From Ditylenchus dipsaci (Eukaryota; Nematoda; Chromadorea; Rhabditida; Anguinidae), in contig SADC01001311.1 of NCBI GenBank assembly GCA_004194705.1, positions 1 through 64,000 of the forward strand: DNA of 64,000 bases, written 5' to 3'. Under the pieces are notes generated by a model that had not been told where the DNA came from, made no database searches, and saw only the letters and a list, made by a program, of their open reading frames with translations. A program made the position numbers and the translations under genes. Positions 44,161 to 54,327 of the stretch are shown here, in pieces. Every line of letters starts with the position of its first letter. Within the stretch, counting starts at the first letter, position 1.

Positions 44161-44249
44161 TTGTCGTATTAGATTGGTCTCATGATTGCCTTTGTTGCGC
44201 TTAGCAAGGATAAAGGATTTTGTCAAAAATGTCTGAAATTACATCGTTG

Positions 44250-45440
44250 TCCAAATTTTTAGGCAAAACATCGTAACGATACATCGGTCCCGAAAGCTAA
44301 TATTGATCGTCATATAGATTGGTCCAAAAATAGAGCGAAAACATCACATTTTTACATCGTTGGAGGGCATTTCGCTGTGTCTACTATAAACCACCCTGAA
44401 CACCCTGAACGGTCCAAACACACCCGAAACCATCCGAACCCACCCCAAATCACTCAAAACACCTTAAACAAACCAAATGGCCCAAAACTTTTCGACACCA
44501 CCCTAAACCACTCAAAACTACCGTGAGCGCCCCAAACAATCACAAACCACACAAGATCACACCAAACCACTTTAAATGGGTGGGGAACTTCCTATACGCA
44601 TTCCTATACGCATCGCCTTAGGTCACAGGTTCGACTACCACTGGCTGTAAACCATACTTTTTTCTCCTTTTATTTACAAGTTCAGTGTCAAAATTATCCT
44701 CACACTCTTGGCTATCCAGTAAAATTATCAGCACAGGCTTTACATCTACCGGAGCTTGTAGCCAGGCTAAAACAGGCCAAATTTCCGAAATTCGATCGTT
44801 TTCGAGGTTTTTCTTTGACTGGTTTTACTGAACATTTCTGACTTTTTTCTACAAGTTTCATACACCAAAATGTAGTCAAGACTCTAGGTTTCCATTTGAG
44901 CTATAAATGAAGAAAACGTTAGTATACAGTTAGAGCTAGAATTCTAAAAACATCCAACGATGTCCAATTCCATGACATCCTACCCGGAACTAACTAAGAA
45001 CTTTTCGGTAGTATCCTGGAACTCACGTTTTTTCGTAATTTTAATTAATACTCATTCGCAACCTTGTACTCAAAATGTGGCCCTTCTTCTTGGCGTCATT
45101 TTCAGTATATGGTTGTAAATGAGCATCTGAATTAAATTGCAAAAAGAGTCAGTACCAAAATAATATAGGCGATGCGTATTGGAAGTTTCCCTCCCCTTTA
45201 AAACTACCCTGAAAGCCAAAACAACAATAAACCCAGTTAAAGACCGTCATGAATACTCTAGACGACTCCAAACACCTGAACCATCTCTAACTATTTCCAA
45301 CTAACTGAGTGCTTCAAATTACGATAAACTACAGTAGGAAGGTATGCGAACTGCCAGCTTGATTACGTAGATAGTTGCTGAAAACCAACGAAAGTGAAGC
45401 TTCTGTAGGATTCGCCAGTAGCCAAGGATCGCAATGTCAA
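44250..45440. other. Non-coding repeats
   Basis: AACATCGTAACGATACATCGG near 44267 matches 42130-42160 inverted and may be a terminal repeat of the hAT unit. 44390-44580 is a CCAAACCAC-rich tract. TAGGTCACAGGTTCGACTACC (44611-44631) is a repeat with a B-box-like centre. Nothing coding was seen to 45440. Confidence 0.5.
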
Positions 45441-45442
45441 CA

Positions 45443-45990
45443 TTAGTCGCTCTTCAGGTAATGGAGGTTTTGAGCAGTCTTAAAGGGAGATGACCTCAAG
45501 ATGGTCTCGACAAAATACACTAACCTAGAAGTCACTGTTTGCAAAAGAAGAGCGAACATAGCACTATCCATGCGGAGATACGAGTGGAGCTCGTTAGGAA
45601 ATTGCTCAAACTGCGGCATCAATCTGGCGTAGGCCCTAATTCTGACTCTTTGCTCATACATTGGGTGAATCCAAAATTGACGATAACTAGTCTTCTTTAT
45701 TCCATTTCGAACAAGAAGCAAAGCCCAGAGAGTCCTTGTTTGAGAGTTCATTACCAATTCTGTAATAACTGCGCCAACAAATTGATGGCTTCTTGAAGAC
45801 TTGGAGAACTTGCTTTTCGAATTCGTTCATTGGTTTGCTTTATGAAGGCAGCATTTTTATCTTCTTTGACCAAACAAGAGAAGAACCTGAAACACCATCA
45901 TTGTTTTTAGAAAAAATAGATTACGAAGCCTACCATAGGTAGTGCCAGTTACGCTATCCTCTTCATCGTTGATAGAGATTTCTTCAACAA
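45443..45990 (-). pseudogene. Harbinger transposase N-terminal fragment with upstream ORF remnant
   Basis: On the minus strand, KTSYRQFWIHPMYEQRVRIR then LMPQFEQFPNELHSYLRMDS matches the Harbinger N-terminus (xxFWVHP...Y...FRM). Upstream (about 45990-45770) lies ISINDEEDSVTGTTY, a GTAGGC donor, a TTTCAG acceptor and KQTNERIRKASSPSLQEAIN, which resembles the C-terminal helix of the companion Myb-type protein. The catalytic part is missing. Confidence 0.65.
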
Positions 45991-46494
45991 CATTCTAAAT
46001 AGAGGAGGTTAAACATGCAAATTTAAGATCTATCGGAGAAGACAGATGAAAAAATTAAACAATTGTATGTGTGAATAAATGTGATCACATTTAGAAATAG
46101 CAAATTGTCATTGGGGACAGACTGAATGAAAAAAATGAGAGTGATAGGGAAAATGAGAGTGAAAATTTTACACTTTTCCCATTGGGGACAGGGTGCGAGT
46201 GGGAGTGAAAACAGAGTGAGAGTTAAAGTGTGCGTTTTCATTTTCCATTGGGACAGAGTGAGATTGAGAAGCAGAGTGCGAGTGAGAGTAAAAAAGCTCC
46301 ATTGGGGACTAAGCGTGATAGATGACAGAGAAGCGTCCCCCGCCAATTCAAATTTTGCACAGGCCACTGCGCGCAGAGAATATGGTCCTTTAATATTTTA
46401 AATCTGAATCTAAATCTATTAAATCTGTGCAGTGGTAGTCGAACCTGTGACCTAGGGCGACGCGTATATAAAGTCCCCCCTTTCACCTAATCAT

Positions 46495-46680
46495 TGAACT
46501 CCTGTAGGATTTTTGAGCTAGGTATCTAATAAAACAAGGCCTAGAATTTGATTTTAGGTATAGTTGTGTTACAAACCAAGTTGAAATATGCGTACAGAAG
46601 TTCAATGATTATGAAATTTTTTCGCATTGGCGGAGGACAACCATTGTCGGAGACGGCAATGGCCCTTTTAAAACAAACAT
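46495..46680. mobile_element. MITE upstream of USP39
   Basis: TTCAATGATTATG and TCATTGAACTCCTGTAGG flank an inverted pair, ending GGACAACCATTGTCGGAGACGGCAATGGCC. Other copies are at 49010-49215 and, without that end, 56860-57010. It lies within 30 bp of the proposed USP39 start, so it may form part of the promoter. Confidence 0.7.
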
Positions 46681-46703
46681 TTTTGGAAAAAAATTTAGAA
46701 ATA

Positions 46704-48423
46704 ATGACAAGAAAGCGTCAAATCAAGACTGATAAAGATGAAGCACAAGAGGCAAGTATGCGAATTTCCAATGTGTTAACTTGATCAGCTTTTAGGGGAG
46801 CCAACGAATAAGTTACCAAAATCTTCCGATATCGAAAAGCCAGTGAAAGAAGAATTAAAGCAGGGAGATAACGATGATGTAGATGAGCCAGTTTGGTGTT
46901 TGAAGAAAGCTCAGGAGGAAAACCATCCAGACAATGCCCGTACCTTGATACAATTGATCGGTAAAGATTTTTGGATAAAATTTACATAACGTTTGCCCTG
47001 CTGTTTGCAGGGGTGTTTTGGACTTTGACTTCGAAAAGCTTTGCTCCATTTCGCTTTCTCACATCAATGTCTACGCCTGCATGGTTTGCGGAAAATATTT
47101 TCAAGTGGGTACCATACAGTCTTTTTTCTGTGCAGCATGTTGAATTTTCAGGGACGTGGGACATCGACTCATGCCTATACTCACAGCGTTGATATTGGTC
47201 ACAAAGTCTTTCTGGTAAGGATCCTTTGGCGCTACTAGCGAATACCCCCCCAAGCATCCGACCTTTAAAAATTGCTGTAACTACCCTTGCAAACAACAAG
47301 TTTAGGCTTAGCCCTTAGGCTTGGGGGTAGGCCAGCGTACGGAAGTTGTGACTAATGAAGAGTTTGCGCACATTTTTCGGGGTCTGGGACATATATTTGG
47401 GTACTTTTTACTAAGTAAAAAAAGTGAAAATCGTTGGGGGGTATTCGCTAGTAGGGTCGATCCTTTCAAAGTTTTGTTGTAAAATCTGTAGAAGTATTTT
47501 AGAACTTGGCTACCCTCAAATTCTATTGCTTACCGGAAAACTATGAAGTTATTGATCCTTCTTTGGATGACATAAAGGTCAGCAAATTATTTAAATGTTT
47601 TTACGTGCTGAACGCGTAACATGGAATAAATATTCAACTTGAGTCGTTTTAGTATGTCTTGAAGCCGACTTACACAGTGGAACACATCAAGAAAATTGAT
47701 CAGAACGCAAAGATGGCCAGAGCGTTTGATGGAACAACATACTACCCTGGGATCGTTGGGTTGAACAACATTAAGGTGTAAGTTCATCTCATTTTTGCAA
47801 GCTGAAGTAACTTTTTTCAGGCCAACGATTATACTAATGTTATTTTGCACGTGAGGACTTTCTTAGTTGATTTACAATCTTCGGGTGTTATTTTTATTTA
47901 TTTATTTATAGGCCCTTGCTCACGTACCTCCGCTTCGAGACTACTTTTTAAGCGAAGAAAACTATTCTGGATAAAGCGACCTCCCGGTGACAAGATAGTT
48001 CTGCTGCCTCAGCGTTTTGGTGAATTGGTTCGCAAATTATGGTTGGTTCATCAAGCTGGACTTTTGGAGTAATTTGTGTTTTTTATCTTAGGAATCCGCG
48101 AGCCTTCAAAGCCCATGTTTCGCCTCACGAGATGTTACAAGCCATTGTCCTCTGTAGCAACAAGAAGTTTCAAATTATAAAACAAGGTTTTTGTTTGGGT
48201 TTTTCATTCTATCATTCACACGGTTTTTGAGGGGATGCTAATGAGTTCATGACTTTCTTTCTCAACACTATACATTTGGCGTTGAATGGTACAGCAAAGA
48301 CGTCTTCTTCCATCATATATAAGATCTTCCGTGGCCGCATGAGGCAATATACAAGAAAGGTGATGCCCGTAGAAGCTACTGAAGAAGCTAGGCGAACCCT
48401 GATGGAGACAGACGAGTTTAGTG
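46704..48423 (+). CDS. USP39: USP39 (Sad1) exons, part A
   Basis: USP39 is a catalytically dead ubiquitin-protease homologue needed for tri-snRNP function in splicing. Exons: 46704-46751 (ATG; MTRKRQIKTDKDEAQE), 46801-46960 (acidic, then CPYLDTIDR after a one-base slip), 47011-47104 (GVLDFDFEKLCSISLSHINV, ACMVCGKYF), 47152-47214 (GRGTSTHAYTHSVDIGHKVF), 47503-47577 (NLATLKFYCLPENYEVIDPS), 47653-47775 (YVLKPTY; FDGTTYYPGIVGLNNIK), 47821-47850, 47912-48041 (PPLRDYFLSEENY, slip, IKRPPGDKIVLLPQRFGELV), 48092-48186 (FKAHVSPHEMLQAIVLCS) and 48232-48423. The zf-UBP Cys/His set is present. The usual catalytic Cys is replaced (GLNNIKANDY), as throughout the family. Start chosen because ATTTAG just before 46699 could be a trans-splice acceptor. 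Confidence 0.94.
47228..47458. mobile_element. GGCGCTAC-family MITE in a USP39 intron
   Basis: 231 bp; begins GGCGCTACTAGCGAATACC, ends as the inverse of GACCCTACTAGCGAATACC; GATCCTTT duplicated exactly (47220-47227; 47459-47466). Close relative of 11446-11686. Confidence 0.93.
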
Positions 48424-48491
48424 GTAAGAATAATTCAATTTTCTTTAGGTGCGGAGTATCACTAAAGAATTATGTTTTCATGAATATTAGA

Positions 48492-49874
48492 GGGGTGCGG
48501 TCAATTGATCGACGGTCAATTGATCGACGGTCAATTGATCAACGGTCAATTGATCTACGGTCAATTGATCAACAGGTCAATTGACCTACAGGTCAATTGA
48601 TCAACAGGTCAATTGATCTACAAATTAATTTAAACTAGCATTTCGTGTTTTTCACTGTCTTTTTGGGTACATTTGGTTTTCTTCAAAACTGGCTTGGTAG
48701 TATTTGGCTCATCCTCATGCCTGCATCTTCAAATTATTTTCTGAACAGTTCGAATTCATCGACACCGAATTTATTGACACTAATAAAAGCTTTAGTCTTT
48801 TATTTAATACATTTTCCGGTTGGATATTTTGAGGTGGTCATTCGTTCATATATGAATCTCTGATGATCAATCTCTAATGGTCTTAGTCCCTTAGTCATAA
48901 TCAATGGTCTCATTCCATCCTCACTAATATTGATAACTCCTCAACAGCCCTGAACTATCTTTAATATTCCTGCTTCATTCTTAAAAGGCCATGACCACGC
49001 GTTCTCCGCCAATTAAATTTTTTTCTTTTAATCATTGAATTTCTGTACGGATTTTCAGCTTAGTTTCTAACGAAACAAGCTTGGAATTTAATTTTAGATG
49101 AAGCTGTGTTAGAAACCAAGTTAAAAAGTCCGTACAGATATTCAATCATGCGGAATTTTCTTAAATTGGCGGGGACAACCATTGTCGTAGACGGCAATGG
49201 CCCTTTAAAGGTCCTGAGCGACCTTCAATGGTCGTTCAGGACTTTTGCGTACTAGATCCTGGTCGGTCTTCACTAGTCTTGATCAATCTTTATCGGACAG
49301 TGTAGCACAGAATTTTCCTCATCTACACCTTAATCTTAGATATGTTGAATAACTTGTTGAGTTACATAATATTTAGACGGTTTTAATTGCTGAAAAGTTG
49401 GCCACAAAATTTCGATGATCAAACGTAATTGACACATACCGGCTTCCACAAACTATACTAAAAATGTTAACCCGCCAAAAATTTATTGTCTACTTTCAAT
49501 AACACCAGAGAAGGAGCAGCAAAGCGCAAATGGATTATAAGGATATGTTTATTTGTCGATAGTCTCTTCGGTGTGCTTTCCCTTGAGAGCTCCAGTGATC
49601 CGGGCACGACCAGCAGCCTTGCGCTCAAGCATTCCACGGCGGTCCTTGTCCAACATCAGCTCGGTAATAGAGATGTTCAAAGCATCAATCCCTGAAATGT
49701 CCATGCGTGACAATGACTTCATCATCAGTTCTGAAAACAATGTGATTGAATTTCAGAACTGATGATGAAGTCATTGTGCTAGTTTAATGCTAGTTAAATT
49801 AATTTGTAGATCAATTGACCTGTAGGTCAATTGACCTGTTGATCAATTGACCGTTGATCAATTGACCTAGAGCC
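48492..49874. mobile_element. Array-arm foldback element (GGTCAATTGATCGAC unit) with captured exon
   Basis: Ends GGGGTGCGGTCAATTGATC and, inverted, GGCTCTAGGTCAATTGATC; ATATTAGA duplicated exactly (48484-48491; 49875-49882). Arms: about eight units at 48502-48625 and five at 49800-49870. The core contains a MITE (49010-49215) and a minus-strand coding piece. It lies in a USP39 intron. Confidence 0.92.
49549..49735 (-). pseudogene. Captured 3'-terminal exon, protein not recognised
   Basis: The minus strand reads GIDALNISITELMLDKDRRG then MLERKAAGRARITGALKGKH and TEETIDK*, with GC-rich well-chosen codons unlike the surrounding repeats. The stop overlaps an AATAAA. An acceptor-like ATTTCAG lies just before GIDALN. 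I cannot name the parent gene. Confidence 0.55.
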
Positions 49875-49899
49875 ATATTAGAAGAACATTGATTTTCAG

Positions 49900-50336
49900 A
49901 GCAAATGAAGGAAATTCCGTTCTTATCTCTTGCGATGGATCTACCGCCGCCCCCATTGTATTATATTTTTACCGTATTTCTTTGTTAGCTGAATTTTTAG
50001 ATATTTGGATGAACAGCTGCAGAATATAATTCCTCAAGTCCCGTTAGCAGGTAATTTATTTACGAATAGCAATGGTGATCATAAAATTCACTGAGGATTT
50101 AGTTCTATTCTCGAAATATAATGGGCAATCGGAAAAGGTGTGAACCATTTATTTTGTTTCATGTCATCCATAGTAACAAGTCTTTCTTTTCAGGAGTACA
50201 AGACATACAACGACAACTTCTTGAAGCGCTTCGAATTGATTCATTTGCCTGAGTATCTGATTATCACTTATAATCGATTCAACAAGAATCAGTGGTTTGT
50301 GGAGAAGAATCCAACCATAGTTAACTTTCCGATCAG
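49900..50336 (+). CDS. USP39: USP39 exons, part B
   Basis: Exons 49900-49973 (EQMKEIPFLSLAMDLPPPPL), 50001-50050 (YLDEQLQNIIPQVPLA), 50103-50137 (LFSKYNGQSEK) and 50194-50336 (EYKTYNDNFLKRFELIHLPE, LIITYNRFNKNQWFVEKNPT, IVNFPI). Vertebrate counterparts are EKEYKTYKENFLKRFQLTKL and FVEKNPTIVNFPI. Acceptors ATTTTCAG, TTTTTAG, GATTTAG, CTTTTCAG. The 49973-50001 junction is out of phase by one, close to a CCCCC run. The next intron is over 3.2 kb. Confidence 0.93.
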
Positions 50337-50779
50337 GTATCTTAGGTTGGAGTAGCTGTAGTATACTTCCCCGCTCAACCGTAGTTTACTCCCCCACTCA
50401 ATTGCAGTATACTCCTCCCACTCAAGTCTTCTATACCCCCTCATGTTACCCCACGGTTGAAAGCTTAGGATGTTGGCTACACGATGGTGTGAAACAATTT
50501 TGGTTTTGTTCACAAAAATGTATCTATGTCAATTAAAAAAGCCGTGAACCGAAAAATTAAGGTATTTGAAGTGATTCAAGGCTGTTTAAAGGACTGGTTT
50601 TTAAAGGACTGCGCAGCGACATGCGCAAAATTTAACCTGGCGGCGGACAGTTCTCTTTGTTTCGCACTTTACTCTTTCAAGTCGTTTGATGTGACTTTCT
50701 GAAGAGTATAGTGAGAGACCAAAGAGAAGTGTCCCCCGCCAATTCAAATTTTACACATGCCTCTGCGCGCGAATACAGG

Positions 50780-51765
50780 GGGGTACGTGACAATATTTCG
50801 CCGACAATTATTTCGCCGACATTATTGCACCGACAATTATTTCGCCGACAATTATTTCGCCGACAATTATTTCGCGCAACTTTATTTCGCGGGCCATTTT
50901 TTCGCCGCGATAAAATTTCGCCGCCATTGTGTGTTGTTGCTAATTTCATTGCTTACATGCCAGACATTTTTCAAGTAAATACGAAAAGAAGTTTTATTGA
51001 CTCAACTTTCATAACAACAAATCAGAGAAGCGAATAACAGCAAATCAACATTCCTATTATTCTCCATCCACATACGGAATTTCTTCATCAGATGATTCTG
51101 GCTCGCTGGCTGGAATGACCTTGAGCCATTCTGAAGTTGGAAGCTATCGCACCGAAATATTCGAAAGGAACGATGTTCTGCCAATTGATCACTGTTTGTG
51201 TCATCAGTCGTTTTATTCGTTCGTCAGCAAGGCGGTACTTCCTTCTCTTCTTTGGAGGATCATGACCGAGAACCATTTCGTTGCAGACACCGCCGATTCC
51301 TCTTTGAACCATTTCCTTGATTCGATTTAGCAGTGCGCGGACGAAGAAGGAGACGATCAACCAGAAATAAAAAGTTCGAATGCTAGAGCACTAGAAAATA
51401 ACGAATAAGCATACTGTATTTCCTGGACAGCCGCTAAAACACCACGCAGCCGATTTGGATCAACATTCAAGTTAGCCATACTTCGAAGAGATATATGAAA
51501 AATATAGTAACACACAAAATTAGCACATCAAATACGTAAAGACAAAACATAAATGAGGAGACCAAAAAGGAATCGATGATTGCACAACAGGATTGCGTAA
51601 ACTTTTCTGGCTGTAAAATCAGCCAGTAAAAAAGAAAAAAAAGGAAAAAAAAAGAAAAAAAAGTTGGAAAAAAAACGACACTTAAATTATTGGCGAAATT
51701 TTGTCGCGGCGAAATATTGTCGGCGAAATAATTGTCGGCAAAGTATTGTCCGGTACCGAACGAGG
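50780..51765. mobile_element. Array-arm foldback element (AATTATTTCGCCGAC unit)
   Basis: Ends GGTACGTGACAATATTTCGC and, inverted, GGTACCGGACAATACTTTGC. Left arm (50790-50930) about eight units, right arm (51695-51755) about four. A 9 bp duplication is only weakly supported (GAATACAGG / GAACGAGGG). The core carries a coding piece at 51057-51365. Confidence 0.8.
51057..51365 (-). pseudogene. Captured coding piece, protein not recognised
   Basis: The minus strand reads IKEMVQRGIGGVCNEMVLGH then KKRRKYRLADERIKRLMTQT and NWQNIVPFEYF, then in another frame WLKVIPASEPESSDEEIPYV DGE*. An acidic end with a clean stop looks like a real C-terminus. The two halves are joined either by a 22-base gap with splice-like ends or by a frameshift. 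Confidence 0.45.
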
Positions 51766-51829
51766 GTCCTTTAATCAAGATAGATTTTGTGAACTAAACC
51801 AAGAAATTTTCATACAGTGTAGCTAACAT

Positions 51830-52809
51830 GACGCTACTGTCATATACCCCCCCAAAAAAGCTACTGTAATATACCCCCCCCCCCAAAAATCGGACCTACT
51901 GTCATATACCCCCCCAAAAACCGACTTTTTAGGAGTGTCTAAAAACCATTTTTATGCAATAATTTTGCCATAAAAGGTCCAGAAAAGCAATTAAAAAGGA
52001 TTATGGGCTGTATTGGGAGGGAAGGGAATAATACAGGGGCCACTTTTTTTTAGCTGCTTTACCATGTTTTTCAACTCGGGCCGTGGCAAAAATAGACTCT
52101 ATATGCATTTTATGATCAAGTGTACTTCTCGGAATCATGTCTAAGGTAAGTGCGTGCGCGCATCTCTAACTCTCAAGCCCCTGCGCCCCTTCGGGGCGCA
52201 GGGGGCTTGGGGGCTTGGAGTTGAGATGCGCACACCCACATACCTTAGACACAAATCACTCGAAAGCGACTCTGGATGCATGAAAAAACATGCATACCAG
52301 AGTTATTTATGCGGTAGGCCCCAGTATTCAAAACTATGTTCAACATCTTTATTTTTTCGCCGAAGAGCATTTCCCCTCGTTCTATAAGGCCAGGCCAGAG
52401 GCCAGCATCCAAAAATTCAGCCTAGCACTCAAAAAAGTGCTAGGGCAAGGTGTAAACCCGCGGTCCCACCCGCTGATCCGCTTGGTCCATGAAAAGTACT
52501 CATACTTATGCCTGCGCCACAAGTTCCTGGGTTTGAAAGTACTCTTAGACGCTTAGAGAATTAGTACTCTAAGGATACCAACCATCTCGAGAAGTGGCCC
52601 CTGTATTATTCCCTTCCCCTCCCAACACAGCCCGCAATCCCATTTAATTGCTTTTCTGGTCCTTTTATGGCGAAATTATTGTGTAAAAATGGTTTTTGAC
52701 CATCCCTAAAAAAGTCGTTTTTGGGGGGGTATATGACAGTAGGTCGATTTTGGGGGGGGGGTATATTACAGTAGCGCTTTTTGGGGGGGGGGTATATTAC
52801 AGTAGCGCC
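51830..52809. mobile_element. GGCGCTAC-family element, about 980 bp
   Basis: It begins GACGCTACTGTCATATACC, ends as the inverse of GGCGCTACTGTAATATACC, and is flanked by CTAACAT (51823-51829; 52810-52816). Three nested CTACTGTMATATACCCCCCC units repeat at each end. The centre is hairpin repeat copy F between GGGAAGGGAATAATACAGGGG repeats. Confidence 0.85.
52085..52350. repeat. Hairpin repeat, copy F
   Basis: GTCTAAGGTAAGTGCGTGCG (52139-52158) to CACATACCTTAGAC with a perfect stem CCCCTGCGCCCC-TTCG-GGGGCGCAGGGG (52176-52204); flanks as in copies A and C. Confidence 0.85.
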
Positions 52810-52902
52810 CTAACATCCTAAGCTTTCAATCGTGGAGTAATATGAGGGGTATAGCAGACTTGAGTGGGGAGTATGCTACAATTGAGTGTGGGAATACACT
52901 AC

Positions 52903-53506
52903 GGGTATGTATCGTTTCGCCCCTGTTCATTTCGCCCCCTGTATCGTTTCGCCCCCTAGTTCATTTCGCCCCCTGTATCGTTTCGCCCCCTAGTTCATTT
53001 CGCCCCTGTATCGTTTCGCCCCTTTATTGTTTCGCCCCCTAGTTCACGAAGTTAGCGATAATTGATTTTTCATTAGTTTGGTCATTAGCAGAATTAAATT
53101 GAGATCAAAGAAAACAAGTTTTATTGGCAAGGTAACATAAAACAGTTAAAAAACAGAGAACTTTTTGACTTTTTCAGATTTTCTACCTGCCTGCCTTCGG
53201 CAGGCAACCTATTTCAATAGGAAGCCCCTTTGGGGTACATGGTCCGGGATAAGGGCTGACCCTTTGGGGGTACATGGTCCGGGATAGGGCTGACCCTTTA
53301 TATATGAGTTATATGAGCCCTTTATATGAGTTCGACCACGAATTTGAATTTCGGGGATAAATATGAATTTCGGGGGCGAAACAATACAGGGGCGAAATGA
53401 ACTTGGGGCGAAATGAACTAGGGGCGAAATGAACTAGGGGGCGAAACAATACAGGGGGCGAAACGATACAGGGGCGAAATGAACAGGGGCGAAACGACCG
53501 TGTCCC
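52903..53506. mobile_element. Array-arm foldback element (TTTCGCCCCCTAGTTCA unit)
   Basis: Ends GGGTATGTATCGTTTCGCCC and, inverted, GGGACACGGTCGTTTCGCCC; TACACTAC duplicated exactly (52895-52902; 53507-53514). Arms 52912-53045 and 53368-53500. The core at about 53180-53300 (CCTGCCTGCCTTCGGCAGG, GGGTACATGGTCCGGGATA) is the inverse of the core of 22458-23452. Confidence 0.92.
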
Positions 53507-53564
53507 TACACTACAGTTTAGCCTTATGTTATTTGATTTTTTGATCGTTACTCTCAATTTTCAG

Positions 53565-53780
53565 TAACGTTGATTTGTACGATTGCCTGGCTGAAGACGC
53601 CAGAGCTAAGCACAAATAGTATGTGAAAATTTCGGTTAATGAGAAAGCTTATTTTATTTTTAGCACAACTTATGATCTTATTTCGAATGTGGTTCATGAT
53701 GGCAAACCTGATACCAGCACACGGAAGGTGATATATCGAATTCCGACAGTGGCCATTACAGGACACAGCTCTTGCACAAT
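53565..53780 (+). CDS. USP39: USP39 exons, part C
   Basis: Exon 53565-53618 (NVDLYDCLAEDARAKHK), 53664-53727 (TTYDLISNVVHDGKPDTSTR; vertebrate TTYDLIANIVHDGKP) and a 19-base exon 53762-53780 read as TQLLHN, which continues into ATGKWFE of the next exon (vertebrate IHVLHHGTGKWYE). Splice sites: ATTTTCAG, TTTTTAG, ATTACAG; donors GTATGT, GTGATA, GTAACT. The entry to the 19-base exon is off by one in phase, so one base may be missing near 53725. Confidence 0.88.
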
Positions 53781-53808
53781 GTAACTTTTTCGATTACTGG
53801 GCTTTAGG

Positions 53809-54292
53809 CCCCGCTCACAATGGGATTTCGGTGTGGCTGTCGAAGTGAATTCGATGTCCAGATCTCGCGTTTTTCATCGAATGCCAAATCTGATATAGAT
53901 GACCTATACCTAAAATTAAAAAGTAGGTATAGGTCATCCATATCAAATTTGGAATACAGCAACCGGACATTTAGCATAATTTGTGCAATTTGTCCGCGGA
54001 CATTTAGTATAATTTTCCGGTATGATTCAGGCGAAAAAACCGAATCATACCGAAAAATTATGCTAAATGTCCGCGGACAAATTGCACGAATTAAGCAAAA
54101 TGTCCGGTTGCCGCGAATACTCCCCCCCTCAAAACCTGACTTTATAAAATCGCTGTAACTACCCTTTCAAGTAACAAGTTCAGTAACCAAGGGCGGGAAG
54201 AGTTTATTCACTACTAGGGTCAACCTTGGCATTTTTCAATGAAAAATGCGAGACCTGGACATCGAATTTACTTCGAATCCATTGTGAGCGGG
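53809..54292. mobile_element. Palindromic MITE in a USP39 intron
   Basis: GGCCCCGCTCACAATGGGATTTC and its inverse (54268-54292), arms continuing GACATCGAATT...GCGAGA. An internal palindrome of CGGACATTTAGCATAATT units (53960-54110) and a GGCGCTAC-family fragment (about 54110-54223) lie within. Confidence 0.8.
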
Positions 54293-54327
54293 CCTTATAC
54301 ACTTATTCCGGTTTTTATCCTTTTAAG

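Larger units (their letters stand above)
41480..46393. mobile_element. 4.9 kb composite foldback element
   Basis: Outer arms: ATTAAGGACCATGC...TGTGCAAAATTTGAATTGGCGG (41487-41540) and the inverse at 46336-46393. Inside both are ACTCTCACTCGCAC / CCCCAATG arrays (41637-41890; 46100-46320). Enclosed are the palindrome 42238-42909, a hAT relic (43080-44160) and a Harbinger relic (45443-45990). The MITE at 50590-50785 shares these outer arms. Confidence 0.75.
50355..53530. mobile_element. Composite foldback filling a USP39 intron
   Basis: Outer arms (50355-50475: CCGTAGTTTACTCCCCCACTC, ACGGTTGAAAGCTTAGGATG; 52810-52900 plus 53515-53530) are inverted. Nested inside are the MITE at about 50590-50785 and the elements 50780-51765, 51830-52809 and 52903-53506. 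Confidence 0.8.

Noticed and set aside
48500..48630. Possible CRISPR-like array (GGTCAATTGATC units)
   Set aside because: Units are contiguous with no unique spacers, an inverted copy lies at 49800, and the host is eukaryotic. The same reasoning applies to the other arrays.
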